From: Candidatus Bathyarchaeota archaeon
GTDB taxonomy: Archaea > Thermoproteota > Bathyarchaeia > Bathyarchaeales > DTEX01
NCBI GenBank assembly: GCA_025059045.1
Contig: JANXEA010000010.1
Span: 1-53,323, forward strand
DNA length: 53,323 bases
Direction of reading: 5' to 3'
The notes beneath the pieces were generated by a model. That model did not search any database and was not told where the DNA came from. It saw only the letters and a list, made by a program, of their open reading frames with translations. How positions within the stretch are numbered: the stretch's first letter is position 1; each line of letters starts with the position of its first letter. The position numbers and the translations under genes were made by a program. Below, in pieces: positions 17,451 through 25,965 of this stretch.

Positions 17451-19085
17451 CTAAGACTTTTCTTGCAGTCTGCTCTTTAAGAGTTTGGCGGCGTTTTCCT
17501 TACCTATATCTAACACATATGGACCAAACCTTGGGCCTGAGGGTGAACCTATCAGAAGAAGATAGAGGATTTCAAAGAACCTTTTAGGGGGGATACCGTT
17601 CGACTTTGCTACATTAAATACGGCGGTTTGAATTTTCTGTGCGTCATCCTCTTCTTGGATTATTTTGGCGAGCTCTTCGACCGCCTTCTTCTCTGATGGG
17701 CTTATATCGACAGAGATTACTGGTTCTTCTTTGAAATCCTGAACCCAATTTAACGCATAGTTAATGCGAGTTTCCAATTCCTGTGTGAATTGCTCTCTGA
17801 TATATCCATAGTTTCTCAGTTTCTCAATAATGAAGGATTTTTCCGAACCTTTCGGGGCAACCCTTGCCAAGCAGGTAAGAACATTGTATGGAACATGCAC
17901 ACTAGGCTTTTCAGGCGGCTTGGCGAGGAAGCAGTACCAGTACAAGCCCCTCATCTTAATGCTTTCTTTTTGATCCTCCACTTTCCTCCTTCCAAAGTAT
18001 AAATCTTCAAGTTGATCGAGCTCGTCCATGTATCGGGGTATGTCTGTTACAGAAATCTGCCTAGTTCCGACAAAGCGTTTCAGGGTTAGGAGAACTAGAG
18101 ATTGGGGTGAACCGTACCTGAACCAGACTTGAGGAGTTAATACGTTGCCCACAGATTTCGATATTTTTTTACCGCTCTTATCTAAGAAAAGCTCGTATTG
18201 AACGTGCATTGGAGGCTCATAACCAAGTATTTCGCGGCAGATTCTATCATTGACGGCGACGGAGTCAGCAAGATCCTTGCCGTAGGCTTCAAATCTAATT
18301 TTTAATGCCCGCCACCTGGCCGCAAACTCGCCTGCCTTCCAGCTTAACTTGCCCTCTCCCTTTTCGTACTTTGCGTCGCCTTCATATCCGCATCCTTCAA
18401 GCCACCTGCCTTTGACCTCCATTCCCTCACAGATGTAGGAGACCCGACGCTCTTTAGGGTGGAACTCATACGCTACTGTCGTATAGATTCTGCCGCAGGA
18501 TGCACAGACTGGAAAGTACGGCAAAACCTTCATGTACTTTTCCTGTCCAGTCTCTTCTTTAACGATTTCACCTATTCTCCAAGCCTTTTCAAGTATGAGG
18601 GTTATTTCATCGTTGAGTAGTCCTCCCTTATAGGCTTCAGCTGCGGACATAAATCTGTACTCTATGCCAATCTTATCCAATGCTTCAAGGAGAAGGTTAA
18701 CCATGTGATCGGCATAGCTCCCATGACACTGGAAAGGATCCGGAACGTCGGTCACCGGGAAGCCTACATATTTCTCCATTGATCTTGGAAGGCCGCGGGG
18801 GACGCTTCTTAGACCGTCCTTATTGTCTGAAAAAACTATGAATTCAGAGTTTTGACCCTGCTCGCGGAGTGCCAGTGAAACGGCATAGTTTCGCGTCACC
18901 TCTCCTAGGCTCCCAATATGGGGAATGCCGGAGGCTGCAACCCCACTCTCCACTCTGATGTTGTCCAAGCTTCTTCCGAGCTCTTTCTCCCTCTTAACGA
19001 TTTCAGACGCTATCTTGTCATACCATGTTCCGCGACCTATTATCTCATCCAATCTTTCAAGCCGTCTCCAAAATAGCTGCTCCAT
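17451..19085 (-). CDS. lysS: Lysyl-tRNA synthetase, class I
   Basis: The 544-residue chain is a class I LysRS, the form common in archaea and unrelated to the class II enzyme of bacteria and eukaryotes. The HIGH-type motif is PHIGSLGEVTRN near residue 55, and the KMSKS-type motif is GKKISKSVGNVLT near residue 305. Between them is a cysteine-rich insertion (FPVCASCGRIY and GCGYEGDA) that probably binds zinc. The C-terminal third is the helical anticodon-binding region. It is the first gene of a same-strand run continuing with rtcA, fau-1, the phosphoribosyltransferase and cgi121. Confidence 0.97.
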   Translation of the reverse strand: MEQLFWRRLERLDEIIGRGTWYDKIASEIVKREKELGRSLDNIRVESGVAASGIPHIGSLGEVTRNYAVSLALREQGQNSEFIVFSDNKDGLRSVPRGLPRSMEKYVGFPVTDVPDPFQCHGSYADHMVNLLLEALDKIGIEYRFMSAAEAYKGGLLNDEITLILEKAWRIGEIVKEETGQEKYMKVLPYFPVCASCGRIYTTVAYEFHPKERRVSYICEGMEVKGRWLEGCGYEGDAKYEKGEGKLSWKAGEFAARWRALKIRFEAYGKDLADSVAVNDRICREILGYEPPMHVQYELFLDKSGKKISKSVGNVLTPQVWFRYGSPQSLVLLTLKRFVGTRQISVTDIPRYMDELDQLEDLYFGRRKVEDQKESIKMRGLYWYCFLAKPPEKPSVHVPYNVLTCLARVAPKGSEKSFIIEKLRNYGYIREQFTQELETRINYALNWVQDFKEEPVISVDISPSEKKAVEELAKIIQEEDDAQKIQTAVFNVAKSNGIPPKRFFEILYLLLIGSPSGPRFGPYVLDIGKENAAKLLKSRLQEKS

Positions 19086-19166
19086 GAGTAAAATGGGAAT
19101 GCTAAATAAAGATTTTATGTCAGACGCCCCTAATCGTTCTGTGGAATTCTATGCCAGCCGCGATTA

Positions 19167-19177
19167 CTTTATAAAAG
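19167..19177 (+). promoter_or_regulatory. TATA box of the phosphoesterase gene
   Basis: CTTTATAAAAG is centred 27 bases before the GTG at 19199, so the transcript should begin at or next to the start codon. This is a clear leaderless arrangement. Confidence 0.6.
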
Positions 19178-19198
19178 TATTAATCCTCATTCTATTCT

Positions 19199-19645
19199 GT
19201 GTCATTGCGGGAATATAGAGAAAAACGAGACTTCCAAAGGACAAGTGAGCCTATGGGCGAGATTAGGGAGAGAGGTGAAGGCAAAAAAATCTATGTTATA
19301 CAGAGACATCAGGCAACACATTTACATTATGATCTCAGGCTTGAGAGGGAGGGGGTTCTTAAAAGTTGGGCTGTTCCAAAGGAGCCGCCGACTGAAAAGG
19401 GTGTAAAAAGGTTAGCGGTTGAAGTTGAGGATCATCCGATTGATTATGCCGATTTTGAGGGAGTGATTCCTGAAGGGGAGTATGGAGCCGGAACGGTTGA
19501 GATATGGGATAAAGGCTTCTATGAGGAAGAAAAGTGGAGCGATAATGAAATCGTCGTAAATATTTATGGGCAAAAATTAAGGGGGAGGTACTGCCTTATA
19601 AGGTTTAAGGGACAGGAAAAAGGCTGGCTATTCTTTAAGGGATAG
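19199..19645 (+). CDS. Stand-alone DNA ligase D-type 3'-phosphoesterase
   Basis: The 148-residue protein is a complete LigD phosphoesterase (PE) domain without polymerase or ligase parts. Metal and phosphate ligands are visible: His37, His43 and Asp45 in [15 protein letters not shown], then SWAVPKEPP and [22 protein letters not shown]-type sequence holding the second histidine. PE enzymes remove 3'-phosphate or 3'-ribonucleotide from DNA ends to give a clean 3'-OH before repair synthesis. The start is a leaderless GTG. The stop abuts the transketolase stop on the other strand. No Ku or LigD neighbours exist, so it may work in a different end-repair route. Confidence 0.92.
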   Translation: MSLREYREKRDFQRTSEPMGEIRERGEGKKIYVIQRHQATHLHYDLRLEREGVLKSWAVPKEPPTEKGVKRLAVEVEDHPIDYADFEGVIPEGEYGAGTVEIWDKGFYEEEKWSDNEIVVNIYGQKLRGRYCLIRFKGQEKGWLFFKG

Positions 19646-21466
19646 CTACTCCAGAATCTCTTTCACGGCCCTAACTATGCCGTCGCAGTCGATTCCCTGC
19701 TCAGCCAAGAGCTCTTGAGGCTTGCCGGAATGCGGCATTTTTCTGACTGCAAGTATATGGGGCATTACGCCTGCTGAGGCTACGGCCTCTCCAAGTCCCC
19801 CTTCCGGATAGTGATCCTCAACAGTTATGACGTGTCTCGTCTCTTCAAATGCTTTTCTCAGGTTTTCTCTGTCCAGAGGCTTTATGGAATAACAGTCAAT
19901 GACCCTGACATTCAATCCTTCAGCCCTCAATTTCTCATATGCCTTCAGGGCCTCGTGGACTGTTATGCCTGCGGCGACGATTGTGGCTTTATCTTTTTTG
20001 CTCTGCCGCAGAACTTTTGAGCCGCCAATCCTGAATTCTTCATCATTGCTATATATGACTGGTGTTTTCGGTCTTGTAGTTCTTAAGTATGAGATTCCAT
20101 CATGACTTGTCATAAGCCCTGTTAGCTTCTCTGTGCTAACAGCATCGCATGGATAAAGAACGATACTGTTTATTATTGAGCGGAACATGGCTAAGTCCTC
20201 TAGGCCCATTTGTGAGGGTCCATCTTCGCCTATTGAGACCCCGGCATGGGACCCCACGATTTTTAGGTTTGCTCTTGAGTATGATGCCATCCTTATCTGG
20301 TCGAACGCCCTTGTCAGGAAGCATGCGAATGTTGATAGAAAGACATCGAATCCGTGGGTCTGAAGGCCCACTGCAATCCCGATCATATTCTGTTCAGCAA
20401 TGTAGCATTGTAGGCTCCTTTCTGGGAATTTTTCAAAGAAGTAGGTTGTGAATGTCGAGTTCTTTACGTCCCCGTCGAGAACAATCATCCTACTATTTAA
20501 TTCTCCAAGCTTTACAAGCGCTTTCCCAAACGCTTCCCTCGTTGCCACCATGTCGCCAATCTGGTAATTGGCCTGGACTGGGAAAACTTGAATCCTTTTC
20601 TCAACTTGCATGTTAGCCTTAATATGGTTTTCCGGTTGCATCTCAGCCTCCCATATCATTGGCGTAATCTCCTTTTCGGCCTTTTCAAGCTCCTCCTGAC
20701 TCAGAGGTGTTCCATGCCTGCCCTCAACGTTCTCCAAAAATTTTACGCCCTTACCCTTTACCGTCTTAGCGATGATGAATGAAGGTTTATCCGACCTTTT
20801 TGATTCCTCAAGTTTCTCGATGAGATCTTGAACATCATGCCCATCACAAGTCGACACATTCCAACCGAAGCTTTGTATCCTTTCCGCATATTCTTTCGAG
20901 TTCCATTCATACATTGTCGGTCCACTCTGACCCAGCCTATTCATATCAAGTATCGCTGTAATGTTTGAGAGTCCAAGTTTCCCCGCATAGTTTATCGACT
21001 CCCACACCGATCCCTCAGCCATCTCTCCGTCCCCCAAAAGCACGTAGACCCTTCTATCGATTCCGAGAAGCCTTTTAGCATAAGCCATACCCAACCCGAT
21101 CGATAATCCCTGTCCTAAGGATCCAGTTGCAACTCTTATCCCCTTTACTCTTGGAACCGGATGACCTTCCAATTCAGATGATAACTCTCTTAACGTCATG
21201 ATCTTCTCTTTCGGTATCACGCCAGCTTCTGCTAAAGCAGCGTAGAGTACGGGTGCTGCGTGCCCCTTAGACAATATGAACTCGTCATTGTCTAGGTAGT
21301 CTATTTTACTCGGATCAAATCTCATTATTTTGAAGTAAAGGGTCGCTACTATTTCTGCACATGATAGGCAGCTGGTCGGATGGCCTGATTTTGCTTTTGC
21401 AGTTGATCTTAAACTGTGAAGCCTTAGCAAATTTGCCTTATTCTGTATGAATTCGACATAGTCCAT
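19646..21466 (-). CDS. tkt: Transketolase, single chain
   Basis: Transfers two-carbon ketol units between sugar phosphates with thiamine diphosphate, supplying pentose and erythrose phosphates. The chain holds both halves of transketolase. The N-terminal TPP domain has SKGHAAPVLYAAL, TGSLGQGLSIGLGMAYA and GDGEMAEGSVWE; the pyrimidine-binding domain has CYIAEQNMIGIAVGL and SHAGVSIGEDGPSQMG; the C-terminal domain follows. Many archaea encode these halves as two genes, so the fused form of about 606 residues is worth noting. The frame extends to 21571, but homology begins at MDYVEFIQNKANLLR. ATG 21466, preceded by a GGAAAGGGAA purine run, is my choice; ATG 21511 is an alternative. Confidence 0.93.
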   Translation of the reverse strand: MDYVEFIQNKANLLRLHSLRSTAKAKSGHPTSCLSCAEIVATLYFKIMRFDPSKIDYLDNDEFILSKGHAAPVLYAALAEAGVIPKEKIMTLRELSSELEGHPVPRVKGIRVATGSLGQGLSIGLGMAYAKRLLGIDRRVYVLLGDGEMAEGSVWESINYAGKLGLSNITAILDMNRLGQSGPTMYEWNSKEYAERIQSFGWNVSTCDGHDVQDLIEKLEESKRSDKPSFIIAKTVKGKGVKFLENVEGRHGTPLSQEELEKAEKEITPMIWEAEMQPENHIKANMQVEKRIQVFPVQANYQIGDMVATREAFGKALVKLGELNSRMIVLDGDVKNSTFTTYFFEKFPERSLQCYIAEQNMIGIAVGLQTHGFDVFLSTFACFLTRAFDQIRMASYSRANLKIVGSHAGVSIGEDGPSQMGLEDLAMFRSIINSIVLYPCDAVSTEKLTGLMTSHDGISYLRTTRPKTPVIYSNDEEFRIGGSKVLRQSKKDKATIVAAGITVHEALKAYEKLRAEGLNVRVIDCYSIKPLDRENLRKAFEETRHVITVEDHYPEGGLGEAVASAGVMPHILAVRKMPHSGKPQELLAEQGIDCDGIVRAVKEILE

Positions 21467-21572
21467 CTTGCTTTTCCCTTTCCATGAGTTCGCTCGGTTG
21501 AGAATATTCATATGTGCAATGCTTGCATTTAAAAATTGAGATTGAAAAAACGGTTCCGGGAAGACTGGCAAT

Positions 21573-22721
21573 TCAAGGATTAGGCCTATTCCTTCGATAC
21601 TTCTTGCTTAGATTAATGAAGAGCTCAAAATTTTCTAGGCTCATCTCAACTGGTATGTCGCCTTCGGAGCCCAGTATGAATCCTCCGCCTGGAGAACCAA
21701 TTCTGAGTCTGTCAAGAAGATGCTCTCTCAATTCATCCGCTCCCATAAGCCCAATATTCTTGCTTAGACCGCCCAGTAGGCATAGCCTGTCTCCATAATC
21801 ATCCTTCAATGCTTGTAGGTTCATGTTGTCAGTGGGGCCTATAGGGTTCAAAACGTCCAATCCGGCTTTCACAAATAATGGGACCAAGCTATCGATTTTT
21901 CCATGGCTATGCATATTCACAAATGCGCCATACTTGTGGGCCAGTTCTATAGCCTTTACATGCCAGGGATAAATTATCTCTTCGTAAAGCTTTGGATTCA
22001 TGAACGGCCCCTGTCTATACCCTAGGTCATCGGGCCATCCTATCATCATTGCGCCCCTTTCAAGCAGATTCTTCTCAGCCTTCAAATTGAACTCGCCCAT
22101 TTTTGCGATCAGCTTCTTGAAGAACTCCCTTCGTTGATACATATCCCTGAGGGAGACTTCTAGTGGGCCTCTAAGAAAATACCAGACCCCCGAGAAGAAC
22201 CCGTTTATGTCACATGATGGGAAGAATCCTCTTTCAACAACATACTTTATGGCCTTTTCGATGCCTTCATATCTTGACGGGTCATCTGGGTCTGGAAGCT
22301 CTAGACTCTCTAAGTCATCCTCATTCTTTACCGGGTAATCTATATATTGGCGTGCCCATACGATTTTGGATGTTCCAACCCTCCATTTTGCCCCTGTCTC
22401 CCACTCTATAATATTCCATTCAGACCCCGTCTCAATCGTCCTCTTTATCCGGAACCCGCCGCCGCCAACCCATATTATAAAGTTATCCATAAACTCAGCT
22501 ATCTTCAATGCATCATCGATCTTCTTGAGGCCTGCCGCAGTTATTTCGCAGACTGCTCTACTAACCTCACTCTCAAGCTCCACACCCTTTGGAGGCATAG
22601 TTGTCTGTAAGAAGGGAACAAACTTCGCGCGCGCCATCTCGTTTGTGAAGCCGATCGATTGGGGTGTCACATGTGGTTCCTCATGAAGTATAGCGGATAA
22701 AACGCAATCAAATCTATTCAT
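21573..22721 (-). CDS. Uroporphyrinogen decarboxylase-family protein (methyltransferase-like)
   Basis: The 382-residue TIM-barrel protein belongs to the URO-D superfamily that includes the corrinoid:CoM methyltransferases MtaA/MtbA and bacterial O-demethylase components. The barrel segment GWPDDLGYRQGPFMNPKLYEEIIYP and the C-terminal GGGFILGSEGDIPVE match the methyltransferase-like branch rather than HemE. At the zinc site, where methyltransferases usually have HxC, this protein reads NMHSHGK with His271 and His273. A standard Cys ligand is therefore missing and the metal chemistry may differ. It is 106 bases upstream of the transketolase on the same strand. A methyl-transfer role with the corrinoid protein at 52769 is speculative. 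Confidence 0.82.
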   Translation of the reverse strand: MNRFDCVLSAILHEEPHVTPQSIGFTNEMARAKFVPFLQTTMPPKGVELESEVSRAVCEITAAGLKKIDDALKIAEFMDNFIIWVGGGGFRIKRTIETGSEWNIIEWETGAKWRVGTSKIVWARQYIDYPVKNEDDLESLELPDPDDPSRYEGIEKAIKYVVERGFFPSCDINGFFSGVWYFLRGPLEVSLRDMYQRREFFKKLIAKMGEFNLKAEKNLLERGAMMIGWPDDLGYRQGPFMNPKLYEEIIYPWHVKAIELAHKYGAFVNMHSHGKIDSLVPLFVKAGLDVLNPIGPTDNMNLQALKDDYGDRLCLLGGLSKNIGLMGADELREHLLDRLRIGSPGGGFILGSEGDIPVEMSLENFELFINLSKKYRRNRPNP

Positions 22722-22909
22722 GACGTGTTTCCTGCCTTGTTTTTCATGAATTCACCAAGACGGTTCTAAACCTTACTATTCATATCCTTCGTAAATATAA
22801 AGGATGTGATAGAGATACGTTTTCTGTCTTGCGGTCTTTCCTCCTCATGATCAACATCAAGGGTCTAGGATCATAAATAATGGAAGGACTTATGCCGCGT
22901 TTATCGCTG

Positions 22910-24907
22910 TCAGAGCCGTTTCCTCATCCTTAAGATCACAGCCACGGAGACAGCGGAGACCGCAACAGCAGCTATAACTATCTCCATTAAAGGCAATGAT
23001 GGCCCATCAGGGCGGGTCTCAGGCTGGACTGCGCCTATATAGAAACTTGGCTGTGTAGCCTGCATGTATCCCATTGTCTCACATGCGACGCTTGTTCTGT
23101 AGTCTGAGTCATGCATCAGTGTCGTCATTCTAGTCTCAGCGGGAGTAGTAGTTATGTATATGATGAATTCCCTACTACCGCCATACCAGACTTCTTCACG
23201 CCAGTCTCCTAGGATGTCTCCGTAACCCATCGGGGCATTTCTTGATCCCACATCGCCTTTCGGAGCGGTAAAGATCGTATTCATTGCACCCCCGAGATAA
23301 TTCCACTTCGCGATCGTTGTAGCGTCCAAGTGCTCCCTCAAGAGATCTCCATCCCACCATATGGCGAAGTTGCAAACAGCGGGCCTCGTTCCTATGTTCT
23401 GCCCCTTAGCGTTGTAAAGATTGCCAACTGATGCCCAGCATTCCAGCCCGTAATGGCGTGGATCAATGTCAGCTGCCAACCCGCGTCCCACATCGGTATT
23501 TCTTGTCTCCCTTATTCCCCATATCAGCGATCCGTTTCGCGCATCTCTAAGGTGCATACCATAGTTTGGCGCTGCCTCCTGGACGTACCATATCTCTAGT
23601 CCTGGGCGTGTCGGGTCGATATCGGTCATGTGCATTCTGTCTCCATGCCCTTCACCTGTCTCCCACATGGTTGCACCGTTATGATCTACGGCGATGCTTC
23701 CATATACTATCTCGTCTTTTCCGTCACCGTCAATGTCGCCTACACGTATATTGTGAAATCCGCCGCCGCCTGAGGGCTTGTACCATCTCCAAACTTTTGT
23801 TAGCGTTCCGTTTCTCCAGTTCCACGCATCGATATACATTTTAGTGTATGTGCCGCGCATGATGAGGAGGCTTGGCATGTAACCATCTAAATAGGCGACG
23901 CCCATTAGGTGTCTATCGCAACGGTTTCCGTAACTATCGCCCCAGTCGCTTACGCTTCCCCGCTCAATCCAATTTTCCATTGCGAGTATGCGCCCAGTAA
24001 GCCCGTCGAGGATCACAAAGAATTCTGGGCCTTCCAAAGCTCTTCCTTCGGTATTCGCGTAGTTTGTTCTTCCATCACCGTTAACATCCCCTATCCTGAT
24101 AAGCTTGCCGTCTGAGGTGAGGATCTCAGCGCCCTCGCCAATCTTTGTTGCAACTTCAGCCCTTCCATCGCAGTCAAGATCAAAAACGATGAAGGGCGAG
24201 TACCATATTCCCGGCCTAATATTTGGTCCCAAATCGACTCTCCAAAGAAATGTGCCGTCCCTTAGATATCCCTCAAGCTTGTAGGTTTCGATTGGTGCAG
24301 TACTTTGTGAGGGGTCTATATCTTGATCACCCCTCTTTACCACGAAATCGTATTCCCCGTCCCCATCGAGGTCACCCACGCCAATCATGCGGGTTCCTTG
24401 AACTTGACCTTGAAAGTTCCTTGCATCTTGGCTTAGAGGAATAGAGATTGAGTTGCTTTTAATGACACTTGCTTCGGGGCTTGCCTCACGCTCAATGCCG
24501 CCTATTATTGGACGGACAAAGTAGGTTGGAGAGAGATCTATATTGACATTTGAATCTGTGAAATCCGTTGTGTTAACAATTGGTGCGCTGTTAACTTTTA
24601 TTACGCTTCCGTCGCTGGTCCTTCTATAAAGGTTGAATGCGATGTTTGAAGGATCTGTTCCTAAGAGGCGCCAGCTCACATAGACTTTTCCTCCACCCAA
24701 ATAGATCGCGATAAGCCCCCTTCCAAGCCTCTCCATGACGCGTGTGCTTGTGGATAAGGCGGAATCTGCAAGTATAATATTTATCAACCTGCCATTTTGA
24801 CTGGCTGTTAACCTCATTGTTGCAATCAAGTCGAGATTCAAGGTCAGAGCGATTAGAAGGCTGCATATCAATCCGCATACTTTCCCAGCAGATTTGTTTT
24901 TAGTCAT
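22910..24907 (-). CDS. Rhamnogalacturonan lyase, family PL11, secreted and membrane-anchored
   Basis: The 665-residue protein matches PL11 rhamnogalacturonan lyases (YesW/YesX type), which cleave pectin rhamnogalacturonan I by beta-elimination. A basic, hydrophobic N-terminus (residues 1-35) looks like a signal peptide. A fibronectin-like domain (IYLGGGKVYVSWRLLGTDP) precedes the beta-propeller with repeated calcium loops: GDLDGDGEYD, FDLDCDGRAE, GDVNGDGRTN and GDIDGDGKDE. Near the end a helix of about 20 hydrophobic residues followed by RMRKRL forms a C-terminal membrane anchor, the archaeal cell-surface style. A strong GGGGAG ribosome site (24912-24918) and a TATA box at 24947-24954 precede the ATG. 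It stands alone and was probably acquired from bacteria. Confidence 0.9.
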   Translation of the reverse strand: MTKNKSAGKVCGLICSLLIALTLNLDLIATMRLTASQNGRLINIILADSALSTSTRVMERLGRGLIAIYLGGGKVYVSWRLLGTDPSNIAFNLYRRTSDGSVIKVNSAPIVNTTDFTDSNVNIDLSPTYFVRPIIGGIEREASPEASVIKSNSISIPLSQDARNFQGQVQGTRMIGVGDLDGDGEYDFVVKRGDQDIDPSQSTAPIETYKLEGYLRDGTFLWRVDLGPNIRPGIWYSPFIVFDLDCDGRAEVATKIGEGAEILTSDGKLIRIGDVNGDGRTNYANTEGRALEGPEFFVILDGLTGRILAMENWIERGSVSDWGDSYGNRCDRHLMGVAYLDGYMPSLLIMRGTYTKMYIDAWNWRNGTLTKVWRWYKPSGGGGFHNIRVGDIDGDGKDEIVYGSIAVDHNGATMWETGEGHGDRMHMTDIDPTRPGLEIWYVQEAAPNYGMHLRDARNGSLIWGIRETRNTDVGRGLAADIDPRHYGLECWASVGNLYNAKGQNIGTRPAVCNFAIWWDGDLLREHLDATTIAKWNYLGGAMNTIFTAPKGDVGSRNAPMGYGDILGDWREEVWYGGSREFIIYITTTPAETRMTTLMHDSDYRTSVACETMGYMQATQPSFYIGAVQPETRPDGPSLPLMEIVIAAVAVSAVSVAVILRMRKRL

Positions 24908-24946
24908 TGAATCTCCCCTTCTGCATTACATTTTTCTAGTGATCTC

Positions 24947-24954
24947 TTAAAAAC
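24947..24954 (-). promoter_or_regulatory. TATA box of the rhamnogalacturonan lyase gene
   Basis: GTTTTTAA on the reverse strand predicts transcription from about 24925, just ahead of the GGGGAG ribosome site at 24912-24918. This gene thus has a short leader with a strong Shine-Dalgarno sequence, unlike the leaderless genes nearby. Confidence 0.45.
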
Positions 24955-25068
24955 TTGTCGCAGGGCATATTCAATTGTATAGGTGACAAAAGGCATCCCA
25001 TCGGACTTGAATCATTAAGGTTAATAATGTGTAGACTATCATACCCAAGAGGGTTAGAGGTGTTGGTA

Positions 25069-25914
25069 ATGTCTGAGGTTGTTGTTCTACGTGGCGACGA
25101 TCCAGTCAAGATGGTTGAAGAGGCTTTAGGAAAATTGGGCGCGGATAAGGCCTTCGGACAGGAGGAAAAAATTCTGATAAAACCCAATTACATTAACGAT
25201 CGGCCACCATCCACGGGGGTAACGACTGACGCTAGAGTTATAGAGGGTGTTGTCAAGTTCTTGTCCGAAAGAGGCTTCAGAAATATGGTGATAGGTGAGG
25301 GAAGCGGTTTATCGGATACTATGAGAGCGTATAAGGTTGCTGGTGTTGATGAAGTCGCGAAGAAGTGGAATGTTGAACTTATAGACTTAAACCATGACGA
25401 GTATATAATTGCTGATGTCCCAGATCCATTAGCTCTTGAAAAGGTTAGAATCAGTAAGACTGCCCTTAACTGCGCAGTAATCAGCGTCCCTAAACTTAAG
25501 CTTCATAGGGCTGCTGGGGTAACCTTAAGTCTAAAAAATCTCATGGGTGTCGTCCAGCCAAAGCAGCAGATACATAATCACCTGCATGAAAAAATAGCGG
25601 ATCTCGCTTCGCTCTTAAAACCCAGACTCGCAGTGATAGATGGTATAGTCGGATGCGAGGGATACGAATTAGCGGAAAAACCAGTAAAAATGGATCTCAT
25701 TATCGCAGGGTTAGATCCTGTGGCAGTCGACACTATAAGCGCACTTATCATGGGATTCGATCCTAAAAAAGTGAGACATATTGCACTAGCCGCCAAGAAG
25801 GGATTGGGGATCTGCGACCCCAATAACATACGGGTGATTGGCGAACCAGTAGAAAAAGTCAGAAAAGAGTTCAAGCCTTCCTTTTCCCATCATATCATAT
25901 CAAGACTTGTTTAA
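25069..25914 (+). CDS. DUF362 protein
   Basis: The 281-residue protein has the DUF362 pattern: KILIKPNYIND near residue 35, GEGSGLSDTMRAY near residue 80, VISVPKLKLHRAAGVTLSLK near residue 145 and the closing LDPVAVDTISALIMGFDPKK segment. DUF362 proteins are widespread in anaerobes, sometimes fused to ferredoxin domains, and their biochemical role is not settled. No ferredoxin part is attached here. The open frame starts at 24955, but ATG 25069 has a good GAGGTG ribosome site at 25056-25061 and matches the family start. The gene is divergent from the PL11 lyase and convergent with tfb. Confidence 0.85.
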   Translation: MSEVVVLRGDDPVKMVEEALGKLGADKAFGQEEKILIKPNYINDRPPSTGVTTDARVIEGVVKFLSERGFRNMVIGEGSGLSDTMRAYKVAGVDEVAKKWNVELIDLNHDEYIIADVPDPLALEKVRISKTALNCAVISVPKLKLHRAAGVTLSLKNLMGVVQPKQQIHNHLHEKIADLASLLKPRLAVIDGIVGCEGYELAEKPVKMDLIIAGLDPVAVDTISALIMGFDPKKVRHIALAAKKGLGICDPNNIRVIGEPVEKVRKEFKPSFSHHIISRLV

Positions 25915-25965
25915 TAAGCAAACATATAATGGACGTCAAGAATCAATTGGATTGAATGACGCGCC

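Noticed and set aside
22722-22909. 188-base gap between the URO-D gene start and the lyase stop, checked for sRNA boxes; a TGATC/GATCA inverted pair was seen.
   Set aside because: No promoter, C/D or H/ACA arrangement or reading frame accompanies it, so it is treated as plain spacer.
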